From Lanius collurio (taxonomy: Eukaryota; Chordata; Aves; Passeriformes; Laniidae), in assembly GCA_020086605.1 (NCBI GenBank), contig JACBWW010000003.1, forward strand, positions 59,984,504-60,048,503: a stretch of 64,000 bases of DNA, written 5' to 3'. Below the pieces are notes generated by a model, which worked only from the letters and a program-made list of their open reading frames with translations, was not told the origin of the DNA and ran no database searches. Made by a program: the position numbers and the translations under genes. This document shows, piece after piece, positions 37,361 to 50,493 of the stretch. Within the stretch, counting starts at the first letter, position 1. Each line of letters starts with the position of its first letter.

Positions 37361-37439
37361 TGCAGAGCAGATGAGTTATTACTGTGCTGTGTACCAAGCT
37401 TAAAGTGATTAGGGATTGTCTGCCCCACTAAAAAAATGA
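37361..37439 (+). other. V-domain-like 3' end with weak RSS-like sequence
   Basis: The first bases after the gap read AEQMSYYCAVYQA then a stop. The YYC-A end with an acidic residue six positions before the Cys resembles the F-strand/CDR3 start of T-cell receptor or antibody V domains. Directly after it, 'taaagtg' (37,401-37,407; 5 of 7 match to the recombination heptamer) is followed by exactly 23 bases and then the A-rich 'aaaaaatga' (37,431-37,439; 5 of 9 to the nonamer). V segments of TCR alpha/delta use 23-base spacers. The heptamer lacks the critical CAC start, so it would not be functional. No other V segments occur in the window, which argues against a receptor locus. Confidence 0.22.
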
Positions 37440-39745
37440 AAATCAATGTCTAATGACCAGTTCAATGTTCCACCAGAGGAAGATGGGTTCATTGTATACA
37501 GCAGCTCATAGGATGACCCCAGGGTGAAATTGGTATCCTGCTTTGTTTCATTATTGTACCTCCCTGTTGCCAAGCACCTTTCAGCTTCACTCTCATCTGC
37601 CTTTTCTCATGAAAGTTCTTAATGTTGGAGCATAAAGATGTGATGACCCTAGAGAACAGCATGGGGCACACATGCATTTCAGACAAGAGCTTTGTGTGTC
37701 CTACAGGGACACATTTCTATTTATTCTTTGTCTGTTCATGAGAGGATTTCTCTCTAGCCTCTGCCTATATTACATTTCTTTTTATTCAGTATCACAGCTA
37801 TAAACCAGCTGGGGAACAGCAGTGTCATTTCTTTATCAGTGCTGCAGAAACATCCTCAGAGATGGGTGGTTTTGTAATGGGATCCATTTCGGCTGAAAGG
37901 ACCCACAACCCTTCCCAGGGAGGCACCTCTCACAGTAAAATGAACATTAATTCTAAATCCCACTCACACTATGGCAGCCTGCTACGATTAAACCCTGCTC
38001 CTCATGGTATGCTATAACTTCCCAGAGCTTTTAAGGGAAGATTTGCAGCTCTGACAATAGTAGGAAGAGAATTTTTACTACCCAACTAGCTTTTTTTTTA
38101 GCTAGTACAATGATATTTCAGTTGCAATTTGAATTGATGTCAAATCACATCAATTCCTAGGAAACACCAATTAACACCCATTTGTACAGAAAAAACCTCC
38201 AAATTGAAAAGTGCATTTACAAGTGTCTACAATGAAACATGGGCATTTTTTTCGTATTAATTTCCAACATGTTAGACAGGATACATTCTCCTTATGGGGT
38301 GAGGGTTCTTTAGTGCTAACTCATAAACTTTACTGCTTGAAGACATCTAAATAACTTAATTTTCTGAACCAGCTTCTTTTACTCCTTTGAGTGTCTTTTT
38401 TACCTACATGGAGATAATGTAAAGTGTTACAAATAGGGTAAATTAATAGAGAGTTTGGATCTGATAGTCTTGAACAAAGTGTGCATAGATGTGAGGTGCT
38501 AAAATGTCAGCAGGTGCCATGTTGTTTCCCCTGTTTGTTACTGGGATTCAGATTGATTAGCTCTGAAATGTGTGATCCACTTATAGAGAAAGGAGATGTT
38601 GTGTGGAAAACCCAAAGATGAGGCTCCCTGTTGATGTCAGCCCCAGTAAGACATCACAGTTTGTATCAGCTGAAGATATAACCCCAAATATTTCTAAGAT
38701 GTCAATTTATTCCCACATTTTTTTTGTGAGCAGCAGCGACAAATAAAGGAGTGGAGGATGAAGATGAAAACTGGAGAAAAATCAATCTGTTTTTTTAAAC
38801 AAATTGATGGAGGACCCACATATTTTTGTTTCTGTGGCATTTTAGCTGTCATGTGTTGGATATAAATGCATCACAGATACAGAAATTTGAGATCAATTGA
38901 CCCAGTGAACTGTTACAAGCAAACAGGAGAGGGAAGGCATGCATGATCAGAGAAGGTCTGATCAGAGGTTACAAGACTCCACAGACACCTAGAGACTGCA
39001 GACAAAGTCCACATGCTCTAGGTAGAAGAGTTGAAATGAAACATAAGCCAGTATAAAAAAAAAATGCTGAATGATTTTAGCACTGAGCTGTTCTTTCTGA
39101 CCTAGATGTTTCTTTTTTCACAACAGCTCTCACAAAATAAAAGGAAAACAAACAAAACCAGAAGAACAAACACTTGCCTAGCTGGGCTCATAAAATGTCT
39201 CTGACTTTCCCCAGTGTACGCAGAGTTGGTTTTCATGTCTGCAATATGTTGTGTGAAACAAAGGGCTAAGTGTGAGGAAACAATATACTTTTCAGTAGAG
39301 GAAAACATTCCCTTTCCAAAGAAAAAATCAACATTTCACAGCAGCTGGGAAAAAAACCACACTTCTCCCCAGCAAGATCAAAGGGAATAGTGCAGAGAGA
39401 GGTACTGAGGCTGCCACTTTGGCACTTGGCAGCCACCAGACCTTGGTTAACTTCAGCAGTGAGTCTGAGACTTCACAGCTGCAGGGATGATGGTGCAGAG
39501 AGAAAGACCCTCACAAGACAGCTTTGGAGATAAGACCTTGAAGAGAAATTGTGGTTTGTTTATTGGTGTGGATGCTGTTGGAGTAAGATTTAAGTGTAAG
39601 ACTTTTGAAATGTGTAACAGTTGCAGTCAGATGCTGGGTATTGTCTAGATGTGGGATTTAAGACTAATTTAGTTGTTAACCATTAATATGAGTTTATACA
39701 TTTTATTGTTATTTTCTGTGAAATTGATATTCTTCGTGAATTTGG
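37440..39745. other. No recognised gene
   Basis: No exon or repeat is recognised. The minus frames at 37,489-37,686 and 39,102-39,308 have no motif. Confidence 0.4.
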
Positions 39746-39768
39746 AAAAAAAAAAAAAAAAAAAAAAA
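39746..39768. repeat. Poly-A run of about 23 bases
   Basis: A long A run. I see no AATAAA just before it and no recognisable retrocopy upstream, so it is listed only as a homopolymer. An 'aaaataaa' motif follows about 20 bases later. Confidence 0.9.
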
Positions 39769-39837
39769 GCTATTATATACTACTCCTTAAAATAAAGGTT
39801 CTGTTGCCTGTTGTGAGGTGTTTTCGATCATGATAGT

Positions 39838-40240
39838 GTGCCCCAGCCAAAAAACCATCTGTAGTTATGCCTGTTGAAGCCCTCAGAGTGAGACCAGGCT
39901 GGGATTACCCTCACCAGCTTCACCTGGACATCCACCTTCAGCTGCAGCAGATCAGCTCCTGGAGGGTGGAGGGTTCTTAAGCCCAGTCAGAAGACTTGGT
40001 CCAGAGAGAAGACAGGGAGGAGAGAGGTGGGATAGGCTTTTTTTTTTTCTGTCCTCGTCCTCCTGGTCCTCCTCGTCCTCTTCTTCCCCCCTCGTTCTCT
40101 GTCCTTTGCTTTCTTGTTGTTTGCATTTCCTGGACTAACTTGGCTGCTGATCACTGGATGGGTTTCGTTGCTGCCATCACCTTGACTCTGCTTGCCTGGT
40201 TCTGGAGTATCAAGGATGGAAAGGTACTGAAAGGTAAACT
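39838..40240 (+). mobile_element. Probable LTR-type repeat
   Basis: The block has a TATA-like 'gggttcttaagcccag' near 39,971, an unusual CTCGTCCTC-rich pyrimidine tract with CpGs at 40,040-40,105, and then 'ggctgctgatcactggatgg' and 'gactctgcttgcctggt', which resemble the distal part of passerine ERV LTRs. A plus frame of 83 codons (39,996-40,247) spans it and is explained by the element. No viral genes follow clearly. The boundaries are uncertain and the assignment is from memory. Confidence 0.4.
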
Positions 40241-40429
40241 GTATTAAATTTGAGAATAGGGAAAGAAGAAGCTGAAAAACTAAGTACTAAGACAGCAAGG
40301 AATAGATAAAAAAGGACTGTCCTGCATGGGACTAAAACCAAACTTATTTTCTCAAAAGTCTGTGCAGAGCTCTTGGACAAAGTAAAGGGACCAATCAAGC
40401 CTGGTGTAATCTCATGTGCAGCAGTTACA

Positions 40430-40662
40430 TAATGTGTATATTCTGTATAATGGATAAGTTGGTAAAATGAATAAATACTATGTTACATAGAAGCACTGTG
40501 TTAAGTAAGCATAAGTAAGTAAACTGTGCTATGTACTGTGGTAGGTGGAAATGAAGTGTATAAGTAGAGTAACATGTGTAAGATAAGTAAGTGAACTGTG
40601 TAAGTTATGTGTATAAGTCAGTAGAAAGTATAAGTAAGGAAAATATACAAGAAGAGAATTGA
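40430..40662. repeat. Degenerate tandem repeat of GTAAGTAAACTGTGTAT-type units
   Basis: Over about 230 bases the motifs 'ataagtaagtaaactgtg', 'gtgtataagtagag', 'agataagtaagtgaactgt' and 'gtataagtaagg' recur with irregular spacing. It looks like a decayed minisatellite. It lies about 190 bases after the LTR-like block and may be part of that element. Confidence 0.6.
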
Positions 40663-43282
40663 GTAAAAGTTGGAAGATGTGTGAGTTCCCACATAATGCC
40701 CAAAGAGGTGATGCATATTTTAGGGAGTTTTAAAGCTTTTGCTTGATTATAGTGGTTTGTTGTACAGAAGTGATGAGTTCCCGTGGTTACCTAAAGTCAA
40801 TGATTTTGAATTTAAAATAGAAACATCCGTCTTCTATCAAAATCTTCCTACACGCACAGACTTAGAGATGGCAGAGAGACATTTATACCACAATATTTTT
40901 TTCCTTTGTTTAATAGAGCTTCCATATTAACATGCAACTGCATATAATTTTCCCTGCTATGAGTAATAAATGCCTATTAGACCTCCATTTAGTGAGTTCC
41001 TCTTTTCCTCCTGAACCAGGCAAATCCTAACTCTGCTAAACTGGGACAAAAACATGCCCATTTTCTTCATTCTTCTTCCACAGCTCTGTTCACTTAAGAA
41101 CTGATGGGTAACAATAGCCATGGAGAACTGTGGCTATCAAGCCTATCTTCCCTGGAGACCTGGCCCTTCTCATAGGTTTTACTGTCACTATCTGCTGCTT
41201 TGAATGTAAAAAGCTTCTTGTACTTGAATGTAATAATTCAGGTAAAGGGCTTTCTCTATAGATGTACTTTCAGTAGAGGTTTGTGGGGGATTTATGTTCA
41301 AATGTGCTGAAAAAGTCATAAAATTAAGCAATGCATTGACATGAAGAGAGGGGAAAAATAATTTGAAACGTATTTTTACTTGCTTTCAGCTCCTCATATG
41401 TTTAGCATTTCTAGAGAAAGAGGTTTTCCTAGGTGAGATGAGAGATTTTCTTTACCCAATGACCTATCTCCTGGCAACATTATGCTAATAAAAGGGATTT
41501 CTTTTAGCTAGATCTCCCATGCCCTCACAAAGCAGCATATACATCATGCCTAGAGATTGCTCTATTCATTCTTTAATCTCTTACAGAGGAGTCCTGCAAC
41601 ACATCTCAATCCACTCTCCATATTGATTTCTTGGGTATATAGGGTACCAAAAAAACCACCATCAAAACTCAGCAGCCTGATAAAATTCATTTGTTCTCAG
41701 CACTCTTTTAATTACATGGATGAGATGAAGGAAAAGTAAATAACAGCACAACAGGAGAGAAAGGAAAGTGAACTCCAGAACAGCTGAGAGATTAAATCCA
41801 ACACAGTGCAGTCCTTCAGCTGTTCATTATCTCACAGGACGTTCACCAGTGGCACACAGGGGCTTAACCACTGTTATTTGGCACAGACATTGCCCTGTGG
41901 GAGCTCTCCATGGCTTCTCCTCCCAATTCAGCCTCCAGAGTGGGCGCTCACACGGATGTGCTCTGCCCTATTGAAGCTCTGGATCTCGGGGCTGAAGCTG
42001 AGCCTGCTGAGGCTTGTTCTCTCTGCTTGGTCAGTGCCTCCTGTGGAAGCAGCAGCAGGTGTTCAAGCGGGTTGCCAAGTCCAAGGGGCCTCCCTGGACA
42101 TGAGAAGCTGCTGATGTGTTTCCTGCAGTACCTGTGGTCAATGCTGAAAAGCTGTTTCTGCAACAGAAGGCTGGTTAACATTCCTCTGTGTACAAACATC
42201 AGCTATCATCCCAGTGTTCCTCTTCTCAGCCCCCATTCCAAATGATAATAGAAAGAAAAAAGTAACAAATACATGGATAAAATGAACACTTTGCACCTTC
42301 GCCAAAGGATACACAGAGTAAGCAATAAATTGTGGAATAAATTCCATAGTATAAGCACAGCTTTTCTAGGAACCTTTATCAAGAAGTAAACTTGATCTGA
42401 ATATTCAAAGCTACTTTGCCAACAGAGATCTTTTTGACAGTTTGCTAGCCTTTGGCAAAATCAATTTGTACACTGTGCACATTTTAATTTAAAATTGTTA
42501 TTGTCCTCTGATTGCTTTGAGATTCATTTTGCATCTCAGCAATGAGTATATTACCAATGTTTTTATTATGCCTTGAAACGTAATGAATGCTTTGTGTAAT
42601 ATTATCCTCCATCTTTAGGATGGTTTTTGCACTGTGGGGGAAAAAATAAAAGAAAGAAATGAAAAAACTTTAAAGTCAAGTTGCAGAATCAACATTCTGC
42701 TTTCATTTCTCATTCAGATGTCTCTGTACTAATTTAGCTCTTAGAAAGCTGGGTTTAGGGAAAATATTGTGGCCTGTGAGATAAATAAAGAGCAATTCCT
42801 GGCTGTGCTAGAGACAGCTTATGAAGTCTCAGGCATGTCTCTTGGTGTGACTGTCTGTCCAATGGCACAAGATAATATTTCCTTTTTATCACTCTTATTC
42901 CTATGTATAGAAAATTCCTTTGGAGAAGTCACAACATGCACAGAGCATGTAAGTAGATTCTCTGTTGTTCTCACTGGGGCTTCGGTTGCTACAGAAAACA
43001 GGAACAAAACTTGTGGGTTTTTATCTGGAATCATGCATGGCCAGTTGCTGTGTCCAAGTGGATACCTGATCTGTGTAAGTTGTTCATGCAGCTCCATGAG
43101 ATTTTATGTCTTTTTATGGATAGTGTAGTGGCAACTATTATAGCTCAAATCCACAAGTGAAGAAAGACTTGCAAGATTATATTAGACAATTTGAATAATT
43201 GTTTGTACTTCCAAGCATTTTAGAATTCTTAGATATGTAATAAAAGTAGTGATCTTTAAAACTAGTTACAGGCTATGAAGGA
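40663..43282. other. No recognised gene
   Basis: The plus frames at 41,806-42,245 and 42,769-43,128 are the longest. The first lies in a GC-richer patch with frames on both strands and no motif. The second shows no family signature. No repeat is recognised. Confidence 0.4.
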
Positions 43283-43465
43283 GTGGTCAGGCTTTGGAGC
43301 AGGCTGCCCAGGGCAGGGGTGGAATCACAGTCCCTGGAAGTGTTCAAAAAACACATAGATGTGGTGCTTTAGGGTTATGGTTTGGTGGTGAACCTGGCAG
43401 TGTTAGATTAATGGTTGGACTCAATGACTTTAGACATCTTTTCTGACCTTAATGATTCTATGACT
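43283..43465 (+). mobile_element. CR1 LINE 3' end
   Basis: Landmarks are 'ggctgcccagggcaggggt', 'tccctggaagtgttcaaa', 'ttaatggttggactcaatg' and the terminal 'aatgattctatgac'. This is the last ~180 bases of a CR1 element, of a subfamily close to the reverse copy at 0.92 kb, as both share the 'ggactcaatga' core. Confidence 0.9.
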
Positions 43466-46400
43466 GTTGTATTATTTTCTGTTGTTTAAATAATTATTGA
43501 ATAGGAAAGTGTTTTGTTTTAACAAAGCAGCTGATCCCAGGTATATTCGCTGCACTTCCCAGCCTCTGGGAAGTAGTCTCCAGGTAAAGCTCTCCCTTGT
43601 TGGGCTACAAATATTGTTTTTCTAATAAAGACACATTGCTTGTCTGGCCTCCCAGCTCACAGATTCTGTCCTGTTCTGTGCAGTTTTCTAAGCAATTTAT
43701 TGTATTGTAGTAGTTCACTTGTCAGTGACATTTCAAAATATCAAAAATTGCCTAAAAATACGTATTAAAAATCGGGCAACCTCAGATTTTGGACTTCACC
43801 CTGATTCCTCTGACATTTTAGGATCCATGGTCCCCTTGCTTCAGAGAGGCACCACTTAAATCATGCTGTGCAGCATTACTGAGACACCAAAAGCAAGCAA
43901 ACCTTAAAGCAGAAAACCCAGGTCCATGCCAGGGCATCTGTGCATCAGCAGGAAACTTGCTCAGGAAAGAATTTCAGGTTCTGCTAATTATAAGTTTAAA
44001 TGAAGTTCATATAATACATTTTATTTAGCTGTGGGGAGTTATTGACTGGATATGAAAGCCTTTACCCATTAGGCAGGGAGGACATGCTGTTTACAGTGAC
44101 ATTTCTGATCTCAGGGAGAATAAATCTTAAAGAAGCTTAGCTGAGGACTGCTTTCCTTTGCAAAGCTCACTCATAAGTAAACAACTCCTTAGAGTGCTAA
44201 ACAGTCGTTTTCAGTCATCACCCTCATCCTTTAAGTGGTTCAAGGCAACTTTCTTAGCAAAAAATTGTCATGGAAGAAAAGCAGTGATAATGTCTCAGTA
44301 AGGTTAAGGACTGCTAGATGAGTGACAATTAGATGACATTTGCAAGCATCTCCTAAAAGGTTATATCTATTGTTTGTTTTTAACTGGATGCTTAGTGTTA
44401 TGGAATATTGCTACATGTTGTGGCCTGGAAATTTCACTTGTTTTGGCATGTTGCTTAGAGCTGAATAACAAATTGTCTTTCAGATTCTAAAAAGAGAATT
44501 ATCTGTTGTTTAAATGCCAGACTCCACAACTACGGTCAAAGTCACAAACCCAGACAATATCAATTTGCAGACAGCTAACCATCTGCTGGAAAGCAGAAAT
44601 CCTTCATCCTTCCCCTGCATTGTTTGAGTAGGTGCCTCAATAAGACAAGGGCCTTCCCATAATAATGCAGCATAGTTCCATCAGCAAACTACTGAGAGTT
44701 TTCTTAATATCAAAACCTATGAAGAACAGATAGAACCTGAATACCCATGAGGAAAGGTTCTTAAAAGGTCTTCTTTCTTTTTTTTCAATACAACTAAAAT
44801 TCACCGGAATATTTTGGCCATCAAAGAGTAATTTAACTTTGTGCTCTACACAGTGATTGAGTTATTGCAAATCTCTCCAGTTTTATGGGTGTGTTTTGTT
44901 GGGGTTTTTTTTTATGTTAATATCATTATTCTTTTATAAACAGAAAACTGGTCCATGTGAATATTTTTTGAGAAGTATCATCAAATTATTATCATGAATT
45001 ATTCTTGGTTCATAAGGCAAAAAAAATAAGATTCCTACTGGGTGGAGAACATCTTTTTTCCCAGCATTGTATTTTATATTTATAAGAAAAGGAGTCATTA
45101 CTGCAGAAGAGGTGGTGTTTGATGACACCATCAGTCAGAAAATGTATCAAGGAAAAGAGCTGCTTCTTTTATAGCATGTCTGGGGACATTTGACTAGAAG
45201 AAAATTGCTCAGTAAATCAATTAATGCTGCACTTGGTTACTGCTGTGTTCTGAACATCTATTTCTTACATAAAGCAGGTTGTACATCACTGTCCAGTATT
45301 CCAGGCAAAGAATTATATGCTAAATGGTTTATAATTGGATTGAAGTGGATATTACTTTGGTGTATCTGAACTCAGATACACCTGAGGCTTTTTACTTTGC
45401 TTTCATTTTTCTGTATCTCTACAGTTAATTGCTACAGAAAGATTTCCCTAAATAGGCCATTCTGCAAAAGGATCTGAACAGAGCTGACTGTTGATAGATT
45501 AGGACTGCTTGCTGGGGGTTCTTCCTCTGGGTCCCACAGACAGGTCCACCTCCAACAAGAGCCCCTCGTCTCATTGTCACAGTGATGAGCAGCACCTCCA
45601 AGAGATGAGCCCACCCTTACTCAAGGAACACCTCAAAGATGATTCACTGACTGCATCCAGAGAGCAATCACTTGTGTACTGTGACTTCCTCATAGTGGTT
45701 CTTCTGGGAAATCAGACTGGGGAGCAGCTTGCAGGCTTGGTTTTGATATTTTATGCATAGGTTTTTTGAGGGGGGGGAGAAGGGCTAGATTTTAATCATG
45801 GAGCTCTGATTCTTCCTTTCAGGTTCTCAGAGATTATGAAGTATAAAATACCAGGGCTTGAGTTGGTTAAGTAATGCAAAAATTAAACTGCATTTGTTTG
45901 CGTGAAAAAAAGATGTTAAAGAAGAGACAGGAAAACTCATGAAAAAAGCAGTATGGTTACTTTTCCATCTCTCAAGTTCACCAGATAGTTATTGGACTCA
46001 GAGAGAAAAATAAATCTTTTCAAAAGGCCAAGAAAATATTTTAAAATATCAGTTGGCTTTGTACAGACTGCTTAACCCTCAAAAAAGCTGTAAATGCATG
46101 AAGAATAGGTGGTTCAAGCTTACCTGACCTCAGATGGAAAAGAAAGTGACAGCAAAAGCCAAAAATTTCAACCAGTGAGAATTTGGCTATTTCTTTCATA
46201 TGGTCTTTTCTCAGAAATGCAGGAACCACACTTTTGTTTGACTTCAAGTCTCATCCCTTTGTCAGAACTTGTATCAATGTCAGTAAATAAGGGCACAAGG
46301 ATAAGGAGCTGACCTTTAACATTCTGTTTCTTTTGAAATCCCTGTTGAAAGACAGCTTTTCTATTCCCCTCCATCTTCCTCTTTTTCTTGCTTCCTCAAG

Positions 46401-46609
46401 AGGGATCACAGGATCCACAGCTCACCCTGTGTGCTGAGGCAGGTGACAGCAAGAAAGGTCAGCAGCTCTGTGGTTTGCAGCACCTGCTGCCCATCTGGTT
46501 GGGAGAAAAGGATGTTCTGCCCCAAGAAATGTAGGCTTCAATTCTACACTTAACATGTTCAACCACAGCTTTAATGTTAAGGAGAACAGAGTCAAACTGG
46601 GGCAAGGTC
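43466..46609. other. No recognised gene
   Basis: Ordinary non-coding DNA without recognised repeats. A G8 run lies at about 45,771. Confidence 0.45.
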
Positions 46610-46830
46610 AGTGGAAAGCCACCAGAATGGAGCACTCGCCCACTGAACAAAATCTGAGGAAACAGGACTTGTTCAGAGGAATATAATCCAAAAAATTTTC
46701 AAGACTGGGACACATAAAGCTCAAAGTAACCTGGTCTGAACCATAACTGTCCTAAGTTTTGAGGTTTGACAAGAGAGCTCCTGAGGTCCCTTTCAACCTG
46801 GATTATCCCAAAACCCAATGATCCCTTATG
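46610..46830 (+). mobile_element. Old CR1 LINE fragment
   Basis: The text 'gtggaaagccaccagaatgg', 'gaacaggacttgttcagagg' and 'gaggtccctttcaacctgg' followed by 'cccaatgatccc' follows the order of a CR1 3' end but is strongly diverged. This is probably an old copy. The boundaries are approximate. Confidence 0.6.
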
Positions 46831-49800
46831 CTTTGCCACACAGAGGTACCCAGTCCCCATGCTGTAATTGTCATCAAGGACATCAGAGCACTTTCTTCTT
46901 TTTTTATCTCATTGTGAGGTGGTCTTGCAGCATTTCCACTGCAAAAGGTCACTGTCCCTGCCTCCCCTGGTGGGATCCATCATACCTGTGTCCTATCACT
47001 ACCTTTTTCTGAGCCTCTTTCCTGGCCTAGAGAGCCTTCCAAATTAGTCAGCAGCACAAGGGCTCTGACCATGTCTCCTCCCTGGGGGAAAGGTAAAGAG
47101 AAAGTCTATTTTGTGCTGTTTCAAATTTGAAAAAAAAAAATCTCTATTACTGTTTTCTACATTGTTTTGTAGGGGAGTTGTAATGGATTCCCTAATTATG
47201 CACAAAATGGGAAATATTTAATATTTATGTCTATGATAGGAGCAGTTGACCTGAAAAATAAAAAAAAATGGCTCCCATACAGAGTTTAATTCTCTCAGGC
47301 TACCCACTATAATTGTGTGGTCATTGTCCTGAAGGGTTGTGAGGCAGTTTAACATTGGAGGAGAGCAAATGGAAATATCACCAACTTTGCTCAATAAAGC
47401 ACAAATGGGTTGCCATCCATTCTGATGCTCCATATGGCTGGTGGTTACTGGTCTGAGGTTTCCCTTCCTGATCTGCCTCCCTGATCACTGCAGGTTAATT
47501 GGAATCTGGAGACTGGTGCTTCATCACACTCAGAGACACAGTGACAGCCAGAGCAGTATGTTTAATAAACTGCACTGGAAGTTTATATACATTTATTTCT
47601 ATCAGCTTCTGCTTGCGGTAAAAAATAACACAATTTAATTCTATCTAACCTAGTCGGGGTGAGGATTTATCTGATAGCAGTGTTATAAACAATTAGCAGG
47701 CTGAAAATTACTATTCCATTGATTACAGGATTGGAATTTTTATTTTTTTTCTCCTTAATCAAATTTCAACCAGGTTCTTTGTTGTGTTGCCCTTGACTAG
47801 GCATGACATAAATCACTTTGTGCATGTAGCAGCTCACTTTGCTGCTGGCCTTTCTGGTTCACTGGGGATCATTTGAATGTGCAGATAAAGGGATTCAACT
47901 CAAGTGCTTTCTTCCACTACAAATCTCTTAAATGTAGAAAGTCATGTTTGTATAAATGGGCAGTTAATAAATCCCAGCCCTTGACACTTATTGACTAAAG
48001 TTCCAGAGCGGGTAGATCCATTGCTGGTGGCTTATTAAAATAATAAGGTTAAAGGAAATCCCTGTCTCAGTGCTGAGGATCTGTGGTCTGTCAGTTCTGA
48101 GATTTGGCAAGGATTTAGCAACAGGTTAGGCTAACATTTCCATCCAGAATATATTTTATTTTAAGAGGAGTATGTGTGATTAAAGCCAAGTACAATTCTA
48201 AAAATTTCCTGTGTACTGGGGGAATAGCTCTGTTCTCCAGAAACTATTCTATCAAAACTGCTTTGGGGGTTTTTTCTGCTTTTATTGGTGGGAATAAAAT
48301 CCTATTCCAGGTGCTGGTCAGAACTCAGGAAAACAGCTCACAGTTCTGAACTATGCCACCTATTCATAGGATGACATTGGAAAATTAATTTTCCTTTCAA
48401 ATTCCCTACCCAAATAAAACCAGGAATGTTGATCTTCATTGCTTATGGGCTGTTGAATGATAGAAAACACTGCAACAGTGATTGCTGGGAAAACTGGGGA
48501 ATGTGAACACTGGGAAGTTAAAACTCTCACCAGAATTCTTGGATTTGAAGAATGGTATTTGGTTTTGTTTGCAGTTCTGCTATAAGCAAGAACTCCCCCA
48601 AAAATGTTAACCAGGGTGTGTAGACCAGCATTTTGAAGGCTTCCCAGTACTAGGGCCTCCTGGCATCTTAGTTTTCATTTTTACAGCCCTAAAAGAGCAG
48701 ATAAAGCTCAGACTTAATATTCCTGACGTTTTATTGATCTTTTTTCCAAAGTAAGAGAGACAAATCCCAGTTGCCCTTTGGGAAGCCCTCTCCCAAAGAA
48801 GAGGACAGGGATTTGCTTTACAGGTAGAGGAGAAGATCATGTCCATGCTGGGCATTGACTTCTTCAGAATAAGAAGGATGCCTTCCTTTGCATTAAAGAA
48901 CATGAAAAACATTTTTATCTTGGAATTGAAGAAGAGATTGAACTTGAGTGACTACAGCAGGAGCCTTTCCAGTTCTGGAATCAGCAGAAAAGTCCATATG
49001 TCCCTGATTTTAGTAATTCTCTTGGGCTGGGTAGTGCAGTTCACATGCACATACAGAAAGGAGGGACTGCAGCTCTTTTCCATTTCCTACATTTCTAAAG
49101 ACACAATATTGCTGTAACCATCCTTTTTGAGACTTTTCGTAGCACCTTATCTACCTGTTTTTTTCATTTATAAAATATCTTTATGGGGGTTTTTGGCCTC
49201 TTCTTTATTTTTTTTTTGAAACAAAATTAATGTTTGCATTTTCTTCAAAGAAGCATCTTTGTTGAGAAATAGCTTTGATTTAAAAAAAAAAGGAGAGAAA
49301 AGGTATGAATAAGTTCCTAAGGTGTTTTTACAACCCCCAAAATAAAATGAAAGATTTGATTTAGAGTCAAATAGAATTTCATCAACTTTGAAATTTATAG
49401 AAAATTTATACATATCTCTAATTTTACTTTTTTTCTGTGGGATTTTTCTATGCACCCAATTGACTGGAGGGAGTAATACTCTTCCTGTGAAGAATTACAG
49501 AGCTTGAAACAAGAAAATCACCTAGCATATGTCTCTCATATATCTGACACACAGATGGGACCTGCTGCTCATGAGTCCCTTTTGCCTTTCAGTCACAGGT
49601 TGTTATGAAAAGATGAACTGTGTTTAAAGCATAATGCAGCTGATGGACACTTTATGAAAGGCTTTTTAAAGCTTTGACAAACTCCTTTTGAAGCCAGTTG
49701 ACTGAAATGTCAGAACTTCCTCTCATTAAATATCCCACTTCAACTACAATGCCCCATGTTTCAGAAAAGCTTTTTCCATCACTTCCACTCAGATACCAAG

Positions 49801-50493
49801 AATCTAAAAAGGGTTATTTTCCCTCATGAAGATGATTTACTCCACTGTGACAGACAATATTTCAGATTTATGTTTTGTGGTTTGGGTTTTTTTCTGAGCA
49901 GTAATACTAAATTAAAACCCGTGAGAGTTTGCATTGTGTGCTTTTCTTTCTTTTTTTCATTTTCACAGCTCAAAATTAATTAGCTTAGTAAATATTTTTT
50001 TTTTAATCTCCAGCTGTATTTTCTTCCACTTATGGGCTTGAAGACGGGCTGGTTGAATGTTTTGTCATCTGTAAAAGTGCTGATTTTTGTGCTGGAGATG
50101 GCCACTGGTGTTGAAGACCATTGTGCCCATGATGGATCTAATTGTGCTCTACCAGGGGTTGCAGGATGCTGCCAGCAGCTTCTGAGAACAACCTCTACAT
50201 TCTTAAAGCTGAGCTGGTTGTCATCAAAAAGTTCCTTCAAAAAATTCCATTACCACTGATTTAGGGATCATGCCTCCTAAATATATGCTACTCTCTTATT
50301 CAGAAATCAGCATTTCCAGCACACCTTTGCTAATACAGATATAACACAGAAGGAAATTTTATAAACTAGGTGTGTATGGACTGCATGTGAGACAGCTGCT
50401 GTGCTATGCAGTTGGAGTTTCCTCTGATTCTCCACAAAATTTGGGATAAAAACATCCCATCACAGCTTTTTCCCTTCTCATTCCTCAGTTTAC
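46831..50493. other. No recognised gene
   Basis: Frames on both strands at 48,607-49,117 overlap and lack motifs. Short A or T runs are scattered through the interval. The part 49,980-50,240 is open on the minus strand just downstream of the exon candidate at 50.5 kb, but no acceptor/donor pair stands out. Confidence 0.4.

Noticed and set aside
36903..37446. Frames crossing the N run (157-166 codons)
   Set aside because: They consist mostly of undetermined residues and are artefacts of translating N.
39400..39790. Processed pseudogene ending in the 23-base A run
   Set aside because: No AATAAA lies in the expected place before the run, and the upstream DNA has no recognisable coding sequence.
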